Below are positions 34,469 to 46,726 of a DNA stretch of 64,000 bases, piece after piece. Source of the DNA: Drosophila miranda (taxonomy: Eukaryota; Arthropoda; Insecta; Diptera; Drosophilidae); assembly GCF_003369915.1 (NCBI RefSeq), contig NW_022881603.1, positions 43,959,723 through 44,023,722 of the forward strand. The letters run 5' to 3'. The position numbers and the translations under genes were made by a program. Within the stretch, counting starts at the first letter, position 1. Every line of letters begins with the position of its first letter. The notes beneath the pieces were generated by a model that ran no database searches, was not told the DNA's origin, and saw only the letters and a list, made by a program, of their open reading frames with translations.

Positions 34469-35843
34469 TCAGTGCAGATTTAGCTTGGACAACGTCAAGT
34501 CATTCTCGTCAATAGGGGACACCGTTAGTTTCATTTTGTGCTCCTTGGCCATTTTGGATAACATTACAATGTCCGAGTTTATATAGGCATCCCGCAAAAG
34601 TGCCACCGACGATTTTTCGGAAGTCTCAAGCTCCTTCACAAGTTCTTCAACACTGGGATTACATTTGGTTTCATCCTTTACTTCTTTAAACTTCTGGCCT
34701 GACAACGCACGAGTCCAAATGTCCTGAGATGCCTCTTTGTATTTTTTGATTTTCTTGTCCAGGTCAGTAATCTTAGCACTGATCTCATTGTTATCGGGCT
34801 GCTTGGCTTGAGCCTGCATAAAAATACACCGAGCATCCTTATATTCGCCTAAGGCGGACAGGGCGCAACCTTCCTGGTAGAGGGCCTTACAGGGCCTTAG
34901 AGGGCTTATTTTCAGTGAGACGCCGCAAGGCTTTCATCGTAATGCACACGCGTTTGGGATTATGCAATTTATTGTAGAAGATCATCAAGTTTGGCTGGAA
35001 AAGTTAAAAAAAAACACAAGTGGGGATGAGCCACGACGCTACAAGTTGCATAGTTACATTGAGAGTGATCAACAGAGCGATTTGCTTGCGCTCATCCTCA
35101 TCATTGGCTAGACGGCAATAGTTTAGAGAGCTTACGGCCCGCTCGAAGGCAGTGACGGCGTTGCGGTAGCGAAAGCGCTTCACACAGTCCTTGCCATGCA
35201 TGTGCATGTCTAATGCCTTGGGGTAAACTATTGCAAACTTGTCCCGATCCACAGCGGCCATTCACGCGAAGGCATCTGAGTTCCCGATCAATGTGAAGTG
35301 AAGAACTTCGATTTTGAAAAGTCCATCTGAACGTGGTTTAATGCGCGGCGGGCAGCCCATCTCGTGAAATAGCAACTTATAGGACATAATAAATTCGGCT
35401 TTTTCATATGGGCGCATGGTAAGTACAGCAGCCTGGAGGCCTTCTAGCACATCGCAACCTGCACCGGTCTCAAAATAGAATTTAGTTCGGCGGCTCAATG
35501 AGGAATCAAAAGGAGAACTCTCGCCTTCCCAATAACCACTATAGCGCACAGCGACACGTGCCTTGTCTGGCACCAGACCTCGGCCCTGGTGGCCCTCACG
35601 TGTGATGCGCTTAAAAATGTTCTCATTGATCGGCTCCATCAATTTTTTGAGTTCCTCGAACGATTGGGTCGATGGAGAAGCGAGCTCTTCTTCATCAACA
35701 TCTGGAGCGTTATCACAATCTTCCATTTCGTCGACATTAAAATCATCATCGCCAGCCCCAAATGGCGACTGTTCTACCTCAAATTGTGAGCCAGAGCCAA
35801 CGAGTTTTCTAGAAGAGTAAGAGGCAGCGTCTAGGCAGCACAT
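34469..35843 (-). pseudogene. shu: shu copy 6, nonsense-mutated and truncated
   Basis: Exon 1 35058-35843, intron 34995-35057, exon 2 34469-34994. A TCA-to-TGA change turns Ser194 into a stop just after the FKBP domain; the 7-nt duplication is also present in exon 2. The predicted product is a 193-residue, FKBP-only protein. Confidence 0.88.
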
Positions 35844-36572
35844 GATTGTGCAAATGTATCAAATTTCGATGCTTACCCAAGTTGCAGTGGTTCCTTGAGC
35901 ATTTGAGTGCAATATGAAAAATTATCTTCCACTTTTTCCACACTTTTTCCCAACTTTAACTTGTTTGGGTTAATTACAAAAATGCGCGATAGGCAGTGAC
36001 ACCCTCAGAAATATACCAAGTATATACCGATGAAAAAACGACCTTAGCCCACTTATGACCTCTTTAATCTTTAATTTAAACAAATTGAGTTAAACTGCGG
36101 AAAATAATCCTTTTTGTAAATCTTTTCTCTGAAATTACAAAAAAAAAAAACACACACACGATATCTTTCACTGTAACAGCGCCAAAATGATTCAATTTTC
36201 TTTATTTTTGGTGGAATATTTAAAAACCGCCTTGGGCGACAATGGGTTAATCGTTCCGTCGAGGATGGGAAACCATATTTCTCGATTTTGATTCAAGATA
36301 TGCTAATTTTAGCCACTCCCTTTTATTGAACTTTTTATATAAATAAAAAAATGTTGTAACGAAAAAGGTCGAACTGCCCACAAAGTTTTTTTCTACACGA
36401 TTAGCTACTTTTAAGTACTCCTGAGTACATACATATGTAGATGTGGCAGTTCATAGAACGAATAGATAAAACCACACCATGAAAAACCACGAATTCATTA
36501 AACATTTCTAACGCCCCAAATCTATCTGCGTATTTGAAAAGTAATTAAAAAATTTAATTTTGTAATAATAAA

Positions 36573-37369
36573 ACGAGGGGGAACGTTGTGAGTTGCTGCG
36601 GACGCCGCAACTCTACATTTATACCCGATACTTAGTCAGTATGGCTCCCCTCCGGCGAATATTAAACGACACGAGAAAGAGTGCGTGCGAGAGAGACAGA
36701 AAATCAGTCTGACCGTGACGTCGGGCGCTGCGTAGCCACTGCAAATTGATTTGTTCCTTTTGGCTATAAAAATTATCTGATCTGATCCAGATTCAGCAAT
36801 CTGATAGATATGGTCGTTATCTATGATTCTGCGTTTTTAGTTTTCTCGAATCTGCAATATTGTGGATGCAACAGATTTTCGTCCTTTGTGTGGGCGGAAG
36901 GGGGTGGGGCGAAATTTTGAGATAAACGTTTTATAGTGAGATCTAACAGGAGTGCGGATGCTAAATTTGGCTATAATAATTATACGATCTGGTTCAGATT
37001 TTGCACTCTAGAAGATATAGTCATCTTCTACGATTCTGCGTTTTTAGTTTTCTCGTATCGTCGAAATTGTGGATGCCACAGATTTTCGCCCTTTGTGGGG
37101 GCGGAAGTGGGGGGGGGGGGGGGCGCAAAGTTTTGAAATATTCTTGTAGCAGTGACATATCACAGAAGTCTGGATCCAAAACATCGTTGCTCTATCTCTT
37201 ATAGTCTTTGAGCACTAGGCGCTGAAGGGGAAGGACAGACGGACGGACGGACAGACGGACAGACATTCAGGGCTCAATCGGTCGGAAACGATTCCTTCTG
37301 GACGTTACACACATCCACTTTTACCACAAATCTAATATACCCCAATACTCATTTTGAGTATCGGGTATA
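36573..37369 (+). mobile_element. HINE (INE-1/DINE-1-like), unit 6, core deleted
   Basis: Intermediate-length form that has additionally lost the CGCCTCGGC...TTTATT stretch, so GGGCTCAATCG joins directly to GTCGGAAACG. Longest poly-G tract of the set. Confidence 0.84.
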
Positions 37370-38598
37370 ATAAAAGAAAGTTACATAGCCCCTCCCATCA
37401 GGTAACCAACCTCTACCAAAGAATTTTCGCACATGTGGCTAATATCAGTTAAATCTGTTAAGGGGGCATGGTGCACATGCCAAGGCCGCCTCAATATATC
37501 AATTCGCGTGCCGAAATTTAATAAGTGCTCTCCAGAATTAAGCCCTGTTTTTAAAACCCAAAATTTAATCACTGTTACATACAGTTACAGTTAAATAACC
37601 CCCGCTTGCATGCAGGTTCGTTGCAGCAATATAGAACCAATTATAAGCCACCAACAAGACTGATTGCTGATAATAATAATATTTCAGTTTTGCATTTAAA
37701 TTTTCTCATCGTCATACATACATGACGAGAAAAGTTCTGAATTTTTGAATAATGTGCAATCATTGAGACGGCACACTTCCCAAGTGATGGCTCAGTAACT
37801 TCGATGGCGCATATCCTCACAAAACGCCAGACGCTGACAGTCTGTAATATATGATTATTATAATGAAAATACAATGAAGATTAGTCGATATTTAATTGGA
37901 GTAAAGTAATTACAGTGGGGTACTGGGAGGAGAATATATTAAGGATTAAGGAATAACACGGAATAAAAGAGCAGTGTTTACATGGTTGGGTGGGTAAACT
38001 CGAAATAACAACACCTGAATCCGCGCGGCTATACATATGACACAATCGACTGGATTTCTGTAACCCCTAACGCCAGGTTGGCAATTAAAATCTTTTTTAT
38101 GTGTTTAACTAGAACAACTAAAAGATCCAGCCCATCCAAATAGCCCTGGGCGAAAGATCCCCGAAAATATTGTGGAGGGAAACAAGGATGATAGTTTTCC
38201 CACGGATTTGATAACCGTTACGGGCACCGAAGGCGAATTCCCACCTGTTCAATGAATCTACCTCCTCTTGCATTTACGGCATTAATTATTGTAAAATAAT
38301 TAAAATTCATTTCAAAAACGCAATCAAATTTGAATTTTGAGTCTTTGTCTCCGGGCGGTCTCGAACCCTATGTCATCAAAAGAGTCTGCGAGACTTAACG
38401 CGCAGCACCAAACAGGTCTCTCCACATCGGAAATTTGTGAATTTTGTTGAGCAAGCAGTCTAACTTTAATAAACTGCTTGCATTAACATACCCTTTTGGT
38501 CAATTTAAAACTAGCCGGCAAAATTTTTTTAAATTTTTAATTAAATTTGAGTTTTCACTCCATTCAATCCAGTCATAATTCCATTTTCGTGGTTTAAA

Positions 38599-38793
38599 AT
38601 GTGTGTGTTAATTGTTGATAGTACAAAAACTGTTTATGACTTCGTACGAAAACATTTGGAACTAAAGATAGCAGCTAAGATGAGACTTAAATTGTTCTTT
38701 ATTCTGTTGTTGATTATTCTAGCAATGGTTTTATTTATGACGAAAGTCAGTGCCAAACGATGGGCTGATGGAGTAGATGGAGTGTGTGCCTAA
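38599..38793 (+). CDS. Small ORF with signal-peptide-like segment, unit 6
   Basis: Hydrophobic core FFILLLIILAMVLFM, lacking the Asn of units 2-5; a stronger signal-peptide candidate. Confidence 0.4.
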   Translation: MCVLIVDSTKTVYDFVRKHLELKIAAKMRLKLFFILLLIILAMVLFMTKVSAKRWADGVDGVCA

Positions 38794-38931
38794 TCACTTT
38801 TTATAGTGTTAAATTATACCAATAAAGATGATGTAGCAAGCTTAGCGATAGTTGATTTAAACAAGTAAATTCATTATTTTTGAGATACCAGCTGATCTCA
38901 AAGCGTAGAGCTCTGAGATACACTACTCACA

Positions 38932-39374
38932 ATGCAGGCAGCCGAAACTGAGGTTTGCACATACCTATCTATCAAATGTAGACCTCAAAGTATTATAATT
39001 CAACTAACTAATCGCCAATTCCACAGCCCAAGCGTACCAAGAGTTATATTGATGAGGTATACCGACTTTTAGAGGAAAAGCCAGGGGTTGAAGAAATATT
39101 AATCATGAATCGTTCCGGTGTGCCGATCAAAACGTCAATGGAACGCCAAGACGCACTTCAACATGCCTGTCTTTATGAGAATTTTCGTGAAAAGTGTCAG
39201 GCATTTCTATCAAAAATGGAGCCACCACAGCTCCTGACCATGTTGCGAGTCCGTACCAGATTCCACGAGGTCCTGCTAACACCTGATGGCAAGATAACCG
39301 TTTTGGTAGTGCAAAATCCAAAGGATACACATCTTAAGGTAGAGGATCTAAATCGTCATTCCTCCAATTTTTAA
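38932..39374 (+). CDS. Roadblock/LC7 dynein light chain, unit 6, intact
   Basis: Exon 1 38932-38952, intron 38953-39026 (74 nt), exon 2 39027-39374; 122 residues. The full roadblock fold is present: helix (YIDEVYRLLEEKPGVEEI), strand (IMNRSGVPIKTS), long helix, then LLTPDGKITVLVVQNPKD, with a 14-residue tail ending RHSSNF. Family role: light chain of cytoplasmic dynein binding the intermediate chain. Differs from unit 7 at NF/NL and H/N. Drosophila has several roadblock-like paralogues, some testis-biased; which one this is needs a search. Confidence 0.85.
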
Positions 39375-39758
39375 ATAATTGCTCCTACATATATCTACGT
39401 TGTTAGTCATCCAACTTCTTACACGTAAAACATTCTTCTCACTTTGTACACAGGCCAAACACAACAAACTGTTCATTTATGTGACTACCTGAATATAAAT
39501 TCAATCAAATAAGTAATAAATAGTCCTCAGAGCTTCAGCTTAAAAACAAAATTTATTCCAAAAACAGATGACATTTTCTGACCAACAGAAAGTAAATATA
39601 TTCTTGTACTCGTATTTATAAAACACATTTCATTTTCATACTCTTCAGTATGTACAGCATAAACGTTAAGTTCTTCTAGAACTAATGTAAAATATTGAAT
39701 TTGGTTGTCTGTTGTTTATTTAAATGGATTAATCCTTCAATGGGAAACAGTGCCCGAA

Positions 39759-41129
39759 TCAGTGCAGATTTAGCTTGGACAACGTCAAGTCATTCTCGTC
39801 AATAGGGGACACCGTTATTTTCATTTTGTGCTCCTTGGCCATTTTGGATAACATTACAATGTCCGAGTTTATAGAGGCACCCCGCAAAAGTGCCACCGAC
39901 GATTTTTCGGAAGTCTCAAGCTCCTTCACAAGTTCTTCAACACTGGGATTACATTTGGTTTCATCCTTTACTTCTTTAAACTTCTGGCCTGACAACGCAC
40001 GAGTTCAAATGTCCTGAGATGCCTCTTTGTATTTTTTGATTTTCTTGTCCAGGTCAGTAATCTTAGCACTGATCTCATTGTTATCGGGCTGCTTGGCTTG
40101 AGCCTGCATAAAAATACACCGAGCATCCTTATATTCGCCTAAGGCGGACAGGGCGCAACCTTCCTGGTAGAGGGCCTTACAGGGCCTTAGAGGGCTTATT
40201 TTCAGTGAGACGCCGCAAGGCTTTCATCGTAATGCACACGCGTTTGGGATTATGCAATTTATTGTAGCAGATCATCAAGTTTTGCTGGAAAAGTTAAAAA
40301 AAAACACATAAGTGGGGATGAGCCACGACGCTACAAGTTGCATAGTTACATTGAGAGTGATCAACAAAGCGATTTGCTTGCGCTCATCCTCATCATTGGC
40401 TAGACGGCAATAGTTTAGAGAGCTTACGGCCCGCTCGAAGGCAGTGACGGCGTTGCGGTAGCGAAAGCGCTTCACACAGCCCTTGCCATGCATGTGCATG
40501 TCTAATGCCTTGGGGTAAACTATTGCAAACTTGTCCCGATCCACAGCGGCCATTGACGCGAAGGCATCTGAGTCCCCGATCAATGTGAAGTGAAGAACTT
40601 CGATTTTGAAAAGTCCATCTGAACGTGGTTTAATGCGCGGCGGGCAGCCCATCTCGTGAAATAGCAACTTATAGGATATAATAAATTCGGCTTTTTCATA
40701 TGGGCGCATGGTAAGTACAGCAGCCTGGAGGCCTTCTAGCACATCGCAACCTGCACCGGTCTCAAAATAGAATTTAGTTCGGCGCATCAATGAGGAATCA
40801 AAAATCTCGCCTTCCCAATAACCACTATAGCGCACAGCGACACGTGCCTTGTCTGGCACCAGACCTCGGCCCTGGTGCCCCTCACGTGTGATGCGCTTAA
40901 AAATGTTCTCATTGATCGGCTCCATCAATTTTTTGAGTTCCTCGAACGATTGGGTCGATGGAGAAGCGAGCTCTTCTTCATCAACATCTGGAGCGTTATC
41001 ACAATCTTCCATTTCGTCGACATTAAAGTCATCATCGCCAGCCCCAAATGGCGACTGTTCTACCTCAAATTGTGAGCCAGAGCCAACGAGTTTTCTAGAA
41101 GAGTAAGAGGCAGCGTCTAGGCAGCACAT
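39759..41129 (-). pseudogene. shu: shu copy 7, truncated, with extra nonsense
   Basis: Exon 1 40350-41129 (780 nt; a 6-nt in-frame loss turns GESSPFDSS into GEIFDSS inside the FKBP domain), intron 40285-40349 (65 nt), exon 2 39759-40284. Exon 2 has the 7-nt duplication and, further on, a Trp-to-stop change (DIWTR becomes DI stop) near 40006. Predicted product about 295 residues. Confidence 0.87.
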
Positions 41130-41771
41130 GATTGTGCAAATGTATCAAATTTCGATGCTTACCCAAGTTGCAGTGGTTCCTTGAGCATTTGAGTGCAATA
41201 TGAAAAATTATCTTCCATTTTTTCCACACTTTTTCCCAACTTTAACTTGTTTGGGTTAATTACAAAAATGCGCGATAGGCAGTGACACCCTCAGAAATAT
41301 ACCAAGTATATACCGATGAAAAAACGACCTTAGCCCACTTATGACCTCTTTAATCTTGAATTTAAACAAATTGAGTTAAACTGCGGAAAATAATACTGTT
41401 TGTAAATCTTTTCTCTGAAATTACAAAAAAAAAAAACACACACACGATATCTTTCACTGTAACAGCGCCAAAAAGATTCAATTTTCTTTATTTTTGGTGG
41501 AATATTTAAAAACCGACTTGGGCGACAATGGGTTAATCGTTCCGTCGAGGATGGGAAACCATATTTCTCGATTTTGATTCAAGATATGCTAATTTTAGCC
41601 ACTCCCTTTTATTGAACTTTTTATATAAATAAAAAAATGTTGTAACGAAAAAGGTCGAACTGCCCACAAAGTTTTTTTTCTACACGATTAGCTACTTTTA
41701 AGTACTCCTGAGTACATATGTAGATGTGCCAGTTCATAGAACGAATAGATAAAACCACACCATGAAAAACC

Positions 41772-42913
41772 TGTGTGTTTGGTGTGTGAGGGGTGTTGTC
41801 ATGTAAAAAGAATCTCCACTCGAGTTCGTTATTCCTGGCCGCAGTACGTAGTCACCGTGGTGATCCCATGGGTGTCTTTCCGTGGAGTGAGGTCCATGCG
41901 AGGGCTGACCCTGGGCCTTATGAGCACCAGGGTTCAGAGCCAGATCGGTGCTAGTTGGGATATGAATCAACCAAGCCTACGCAACCACCATAGCTCCGGG
42001 ACCCGTTGTGTACCCGATGGCCTCAGAAAGCGCCGATGTGCAGTGTGAGCCTCTAAATATCCCCATCAGTTCCACTTTGCCACATCCCATAGACCCATGG
42101 TGAGGGGGCCGAAAAGTCATGGTATACTTCTAGGATGTATGATGCAGCGCCATCTGCCGGTGCTCGTCTTCCTCTACGTGCTACGTAGCAGCGCCCTCTG
42201 ACGGTGGGACACGCCTGCGATGAGTAGGCTATCGCCGTCTTGTAGCCTTGGTCAGCAGCTGTTGCTCTGATCAGGAAAATAGACATACAGAAAAACGTGG
42301 AGCTCATCCTAAAGAAGCTGAGGCAGCTGGTGCATTATGTCGGGCCTTAAAACGGCCAACCTACGCATACTCGCGCGGTGCAGGCAACTCAGTTGCCTGA
42401 CATGGTAACTCCGTCGCCATCCATCTTGAGCCGGTGAGAGGAGGAGAGAAACTCACCCCGGGAGCTTCGTGAGTGTTATGAGTGAGTTGGAGTTTGAGTG
42501 ACAAACCCCAAATTAATTTAGCCATGGCAGATTGCTTTAAAATCCTGATTGACGACCTTCTTGGGTTTGGACACGGTCTGCTCGGGCCAGGAGTCCAGAG
42601 TAAAGCTCAGTAGGCATCGCGCCCATAGGGTAAGTATGGGTGGATGTACGCTCGCTTACCGTTGATCACTCTCTCTTTGAGTTATAGCCAGTCACTTCAC
42701 TCAGTGGCTGCTACCGCCGACGCGGAAGAAAAGAACCGCCAGCCTGGATCGGAGGCGGGCACAACGAGGTGGAGCTCGACCTGCCCTGATAGCCAGAACG
42801 GTACCTCGTCAGCCCAGGGCCTATTCCAAACGCGGCGCAAACACAGGAGCAACGGAGGCGCGCGACCGACCCGGGTTTTTTCACACTCAGTGTGAAACAC
42901 ACAGATAGAGAAG
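41772..42913 (+). other. 5' untranslated region of R1-clade copy A
   Basis: GC-richer than the array units and without a convincing gene. It ends just before the ORF1 ATG. The part from 42574 onward recurs at 47947 in copy B; the first 800 bp are unique in this window. Confidence 0.6.
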
Positions 42914-44182
42914 ATGACTGAGGACGCAGTCTTTGGTAGGCGCAACGCCCTTACCAGATCCCCACCACCGTCAGCACCTGCGAAAGCTCAGGGCTCGAGC
43001 ATGTTCAAGCCCGGCCCGGGTGGCAAAGAGAAGGAGCGACCGCACTCTGACCCATTAGAGCTGCTAAAAAACCTGGGTACTCGGGCCAATGAGCTGGTCA
43101 AGAGGATGAACGACCAGCGGCATGTGGACAACGTGATGAAAGATTTAGCCCTGAGAGTGGTAACCCTTCAGGCCCCGGTGGTCAACAATTTCGAGAAGCT
43201 GCACACCAGGACAATTGAGACCGCCACTACTGGTACCCAAACAGCTGCGAAGGCGCCGCACACCGGCTCAAAGAGGCTGCGCGAGTCGCCTCAAATGGCT
43301 GCGGAGCCCACAAAGAGGCAGAGAGGCACAAAGCTTCAACAAGCGTCGACCCAGCTCAAACCGCCGGCGCAGTCCCAGGATGAACTAACCCCCTCGGGTA
43401 CAGTGGACCATGGTGCCACCCCAGCCGCTAAGAAACAGCTCAAGTGGCAGCAGGTGGGCCCTAGGGTAAGGAAAAAAAGGGAGCCCCGTGAGCGCGAGCC
43501 AAGGCCAGACGCAATAATCATTCAACCCCAGGGCGAGCTTAGCTATAGCGACATCCTCCGTATGGTCACCAGGCGCCAGGATGGCAAGCGACCTTCAGGA
43601 GGTAGGGGATAATGTTAACAGAATCCGGAGGACGGCAAAGGGCGAGCTCAAGGAGGATATCAGCGCGGCACTGGGACTGCAGACGGGCATCAGGGCGGTG
43701 TCAGAAGAACTCTGCGTGGAGGTCAGGGATCTCGACAGCCTGGTCGAGAAGGAGGACATCGCAGCAGCGATAGCTGCATCGATAGACGCCCCCAGCGTGG
43801 ACACCAGCACCATTAAAAGCCTGAGGCCATCGTTCGCTGGTACGCAACTGGCAGTTGTGTGCCTGCCGCCCGTGCAGGCAAGAGCCCTGCTCATGGTGGG
43901 GAAACTTAAAGTCGGATGGACAAGCTGTAGGATCCGGGATCGGACAGCTCAACGACGATGCTACAGGTGTCTGGAGTTTGGGCATCTAGCAATCAGGTGC
44001 AAGAGCGCGGTGGATCGCACCGGATGCTGCCTCAGATGCGGCGTGAACGGGCACAAGGCGGCAACCTGTCAAAGCGATCCGCGGTGTTTCATCTGCACCG
44101 CTAACAACAGCAATGAGACGAACCTGCGGGTAGCAGGAGATGTCCAGCAGCCAGAAGCGTGCCCAGCTTGCCGGCCCAATAA
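42914..44182 (+). pseudogene. ORF1 (gag-like, zinc-knuckle) of R1-clade copy A, frameshifted
   Basis: Starts MTEDAVFGRRN. The first frame (42914-43612) covers a Pro/Lys-rich region and the YSDILRMVTRR motif. The next frame (from about 43581) carries DLQEVGDNVNRIRRTAKGEL, and then CCHC knuckles CYRCLEFGHLAIRC and CLRCGVNGHKAATC. A single-base frameshift separates the two frames and is shared with copy B. Copy A has also lost 45 nt (LLLELNG... segment near 43650) and 4 nt near 44127, which throws the end out of frame. The product would bind RNA and form the ribonucleoprotein. Confidence 0.83.
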
Positions 44183-46710
44183 TGAAGGTTATGCAGTTCA
44201 ACCTCAACCACTGCGCTGCGGCTCAAGACCTGCTGAGCCAATCCATAAGAGAATTGGCAATTGACCTCGCCATCCTCAGCGAGCCATATCAAACTAGGGA
44301 GTCCCCTGGGTTGATCTTGGATGCCACCAAAAAGGCCGCGATATGGCTATGCAGGGCCACGCCATTGCAGCTTTCCCTCTCAAGCGCTGCTGCTGGGTTT
44401 TTGCGCGCCAAGGTCGGAGGTGTGTGGATATACAGCGTCTACCTTGCCCCAAGCCTGACGCTCTCCGAGTTCGCAGGTACTCTAGACAACCTAGCGGCTG
44501 ATGCTAGAGGACGTCACCCAGTAGCCATTGGAGGGGGCTTCAACGCGTGGGCTGAGGAGTGGGGAAGCGTGGCGACGAATGCGAAAGGTAGAGCTCTGCT
44601 GGAGATCATTGCGCCCCTGGACATCGCGCTCCTCAACGAGGGAAACCAGCATACCTTCTCCAGAGCAGGAATAGGATCGGTCATCGACCTTACATTTGAC
44701 AGCAGCTCACTTTTTAATTCATCAGGCTGGAGCATCAGCAACATCTACACAGGGAGCGACCACAGGGCAATTATATGGGACACAGGCCAACAGACGTCTA
44801 GCGTAGAGACAGCTGCGCCCAGATAGAGATGCTATCGCGCCGAAACGCTCAATACGGCCATGTTCATGGAGCTTATGTCCAACCTCACGGCGAATGGAAA
44901 TTCTGAATGCATGGCCAACCATGTCATGGAGCATCTGGAGGCAGTATGCACTGCCACCATGGCGCAGAGGAAGCACTACGGTCGCCACCACCAACCTGTG
45001 TTCTGGTGGAACGAGGACATTGCCGCGCTACGCCGGGAATGCAACCGAGCTCGACGCCGATACCAGCGCTCGCGCGGAAGCACTGCCTTTCCGCAATGGC
45101 AATCCACGTTTAGGGACTGCAGAAGGGCCCTCAAGGCGGCCATTAGGGATAGCAAGCGCCAGTGCTTTCTCAAGCTATGCGACTCTGCGGAGCAGGACCC
45201 ATGGGGAAGGGCGTACAAGTTGGTGACGAACAAACTTTGCGCCAAAAAGCAGGCACCCCCATCGGACCCCGACACGACAAGATCCATCGTGGAGGAACTC
45301 TTTCCGCACAGGGCTGACCACATCGAGGATGTCCGTTGCCTCACACTGCAACCGCACAGTCAGGCACACATCGAGGAGGTGTCACTCGAGGAAGTCGAAA
45401 GCGCAGCCAGGAGCATCAGCCCGAACAAGGCTCCCGGGCCGGACTCTATCCCGAACAGAGCCCTCTTGCTCGCCCTCTCCACGCGTCCGGACATCTTTGC
45501 GAAGCTGCTAAATCAGTGCCTTCGGGAAGGAGTGTTCCCTATGAGGTGGAAAATACAGAAGCTAGTGCTTATTCCCAAGCCAGGCAAGCCGCCGGGGACA
45601 GCGTCGTCGTATAGGCCTATCTGCCTGATCGACACCGCGGTCAACACGGCGAGGTGGAGCTGCATCCTAAAAGCGCTGGAGAGTTTCGACACACCCAGGT
45701 ACCTGCAGCGGATGGTACAAAGCTACTTTGAGAGAAGGCTGCTTTTGTACGACACGCAGGCTGGCACGGAGGGATACGAGGTATCGGCAGGCGTCCCGCA
45801 GGGTTCAGTGCTTGGCCCCACTCTGTGGAACGCAATGTATGACGGCATCTTGCGACTCAGCCTCCCCCACGGAGTACACATGATGGGTTTTGCAGACGAT
45901 GTGGCTGTCCTAGTGGTGGCAAAAGACCTGTCCGTCGTGGAAACGACCTGCAACCAAACGATAGCGCGCATTCAACAGTGGCTGGACCTGGTCGGGCTCG
46001 AACTCGCACCCCACAAAAAAGAGGCAGTGCTGGTATCCAGCCGGAAGAAAGTCGAGACGGCCAACATCTCAGTGGCAGGTACCCTGGTTTCGTCTAAGCG
46101 CGCTATCAAATACCTTGGTGTCCTGGTGGACACACGTCTCTGCTTTCGGGAGCACTTGGCATACATGGGCACGAAGGCGGCGACCACCAACGGTGCGCTC
46201 TCGAGGCTAATGCTGAACACCCGAGGACCAAAGCAATGGCGGCGACAACTGCTAACGAGTGTCACGAGATCGGTGATGCTATATACGGCGCCAATCTGGG
46301 CAAAGGCCCTTCGAACAGCGAGCTACGCACGGGTACGCGGCGGCGAAAAGGCAGGTACGCATGGCGTGCAAACAGGAGAGTCTCAGAAAGTGGCAACAGC
46401 GCTGGGACACGACCACTAAGGGGCGTTGGACCCACCAGATTATCCCGTCCATCGACGCGTGGGTAAGCAGGAAGCACGGGCAGGTCAACTATTACCTGAC
46501 TCAGCTCCTCAGTGGTCACGGCTGCTTCCGAAGCTACCTTCATCGCTTCGGGCACGCGGACTCCGCAGAATGCTCTTGGTGCGGGCACTACGTGGAGGAG
46601 GATGCCGAGCATGCGATATTTTCGTGTGGCAGGTTCGCAGCGCAGCGCCAGCGGCTAGAAGAAGCGCTGGGTGGAGCCGTAGTCAAGCAGAGCTTGGTGC
46701 CGTGCATGGA
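44182..46710 (+). pseudogene. ORF2 (endonuclease-reverse transcriptase) of R1-clade copy A
   Basis: The ATG at 44182 overlaps the ancestral ORF1 stop as TAATG. N-terminal AP-endonuclease (MKVMQFNLNH, AILSEPYQTR, a degraded GGGFNAWAEEW where copy B has GGDFNAW, SDHRAIIW). A Trp-to-TAG change at 44824-44826 splits it from the RT part: NKAPGPDSIPNRALL, LIPKPGKPPGTASSYRPICL, GVPQGSVLGP, and GFADDVAVL with the catalytic ADD (45889-45900 region). A deletion near 46330 shifts the frame before the C-terminal Cys-His motif (46570-46627). Confidence 0.86.
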
Positions 46711-46726
46711 ATTAAATGGAATTAAA

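Larger units (their letters stand above)
31238..36572. repeat. Array unit 5 (5335 bp)
   Basis: Complete unit. Gene-poor block 32085-33324 (a 7-nt loss in the TGCATGCA region near 32320), convergent 3' region 34085-34468, shu 5' flank 35844-36572. Confidence 0.93.
36573..41771. repeat. Array unit 6, left part (interrupted by the R1-clade block)
   Basis: Order as usual up to shu copy 7 and most of its flank (41130-41771), where it meets R1 copy A at CATGAAAAACC. About 85 bp of unit sequence that should precede the next HINE are missing. Gene-poor block 37370-38598 differs from units 1-5 (a deletion of the CCGCTCTCAGCG stretch near 38298 and an added TTAAAACTAGCCGG near 38505). Convergent 3' region 39375-39758. 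Confidence 0.92.
41772..46726 (+). mobile_element. R1-clade non-LTR retrotransposon, copy A
   Basis: Non-LTR element with a 5' UTR of about 1.1 kb, a gag-like ORF1 with CCHC knuckles and an ORF2 with AP-type endonuclease and reverse transcriptase, no LTRs. Assigned to the R1 clade from the absence of RNase H, the ADD-type RT motif and the C-terminal Cys-His motif (CSWCGHYVEEDAEHAIFSC). Its 3' end joins directly to a HINE. Compared with copy B it has lost the 3' UTR (CATG joins to GAATTAAATGG at 46707-46710). It has several disabling changes, so it is not autonomous. Confidence 0.88.

Noticed and set aside
42644..42945. Overlapping ORFs upstream of R1 ORF1 as a separate gene
   Set aside because: They lie in the 5' UTR, on both strands, and differ between copies A and B by indels that ignore frame.
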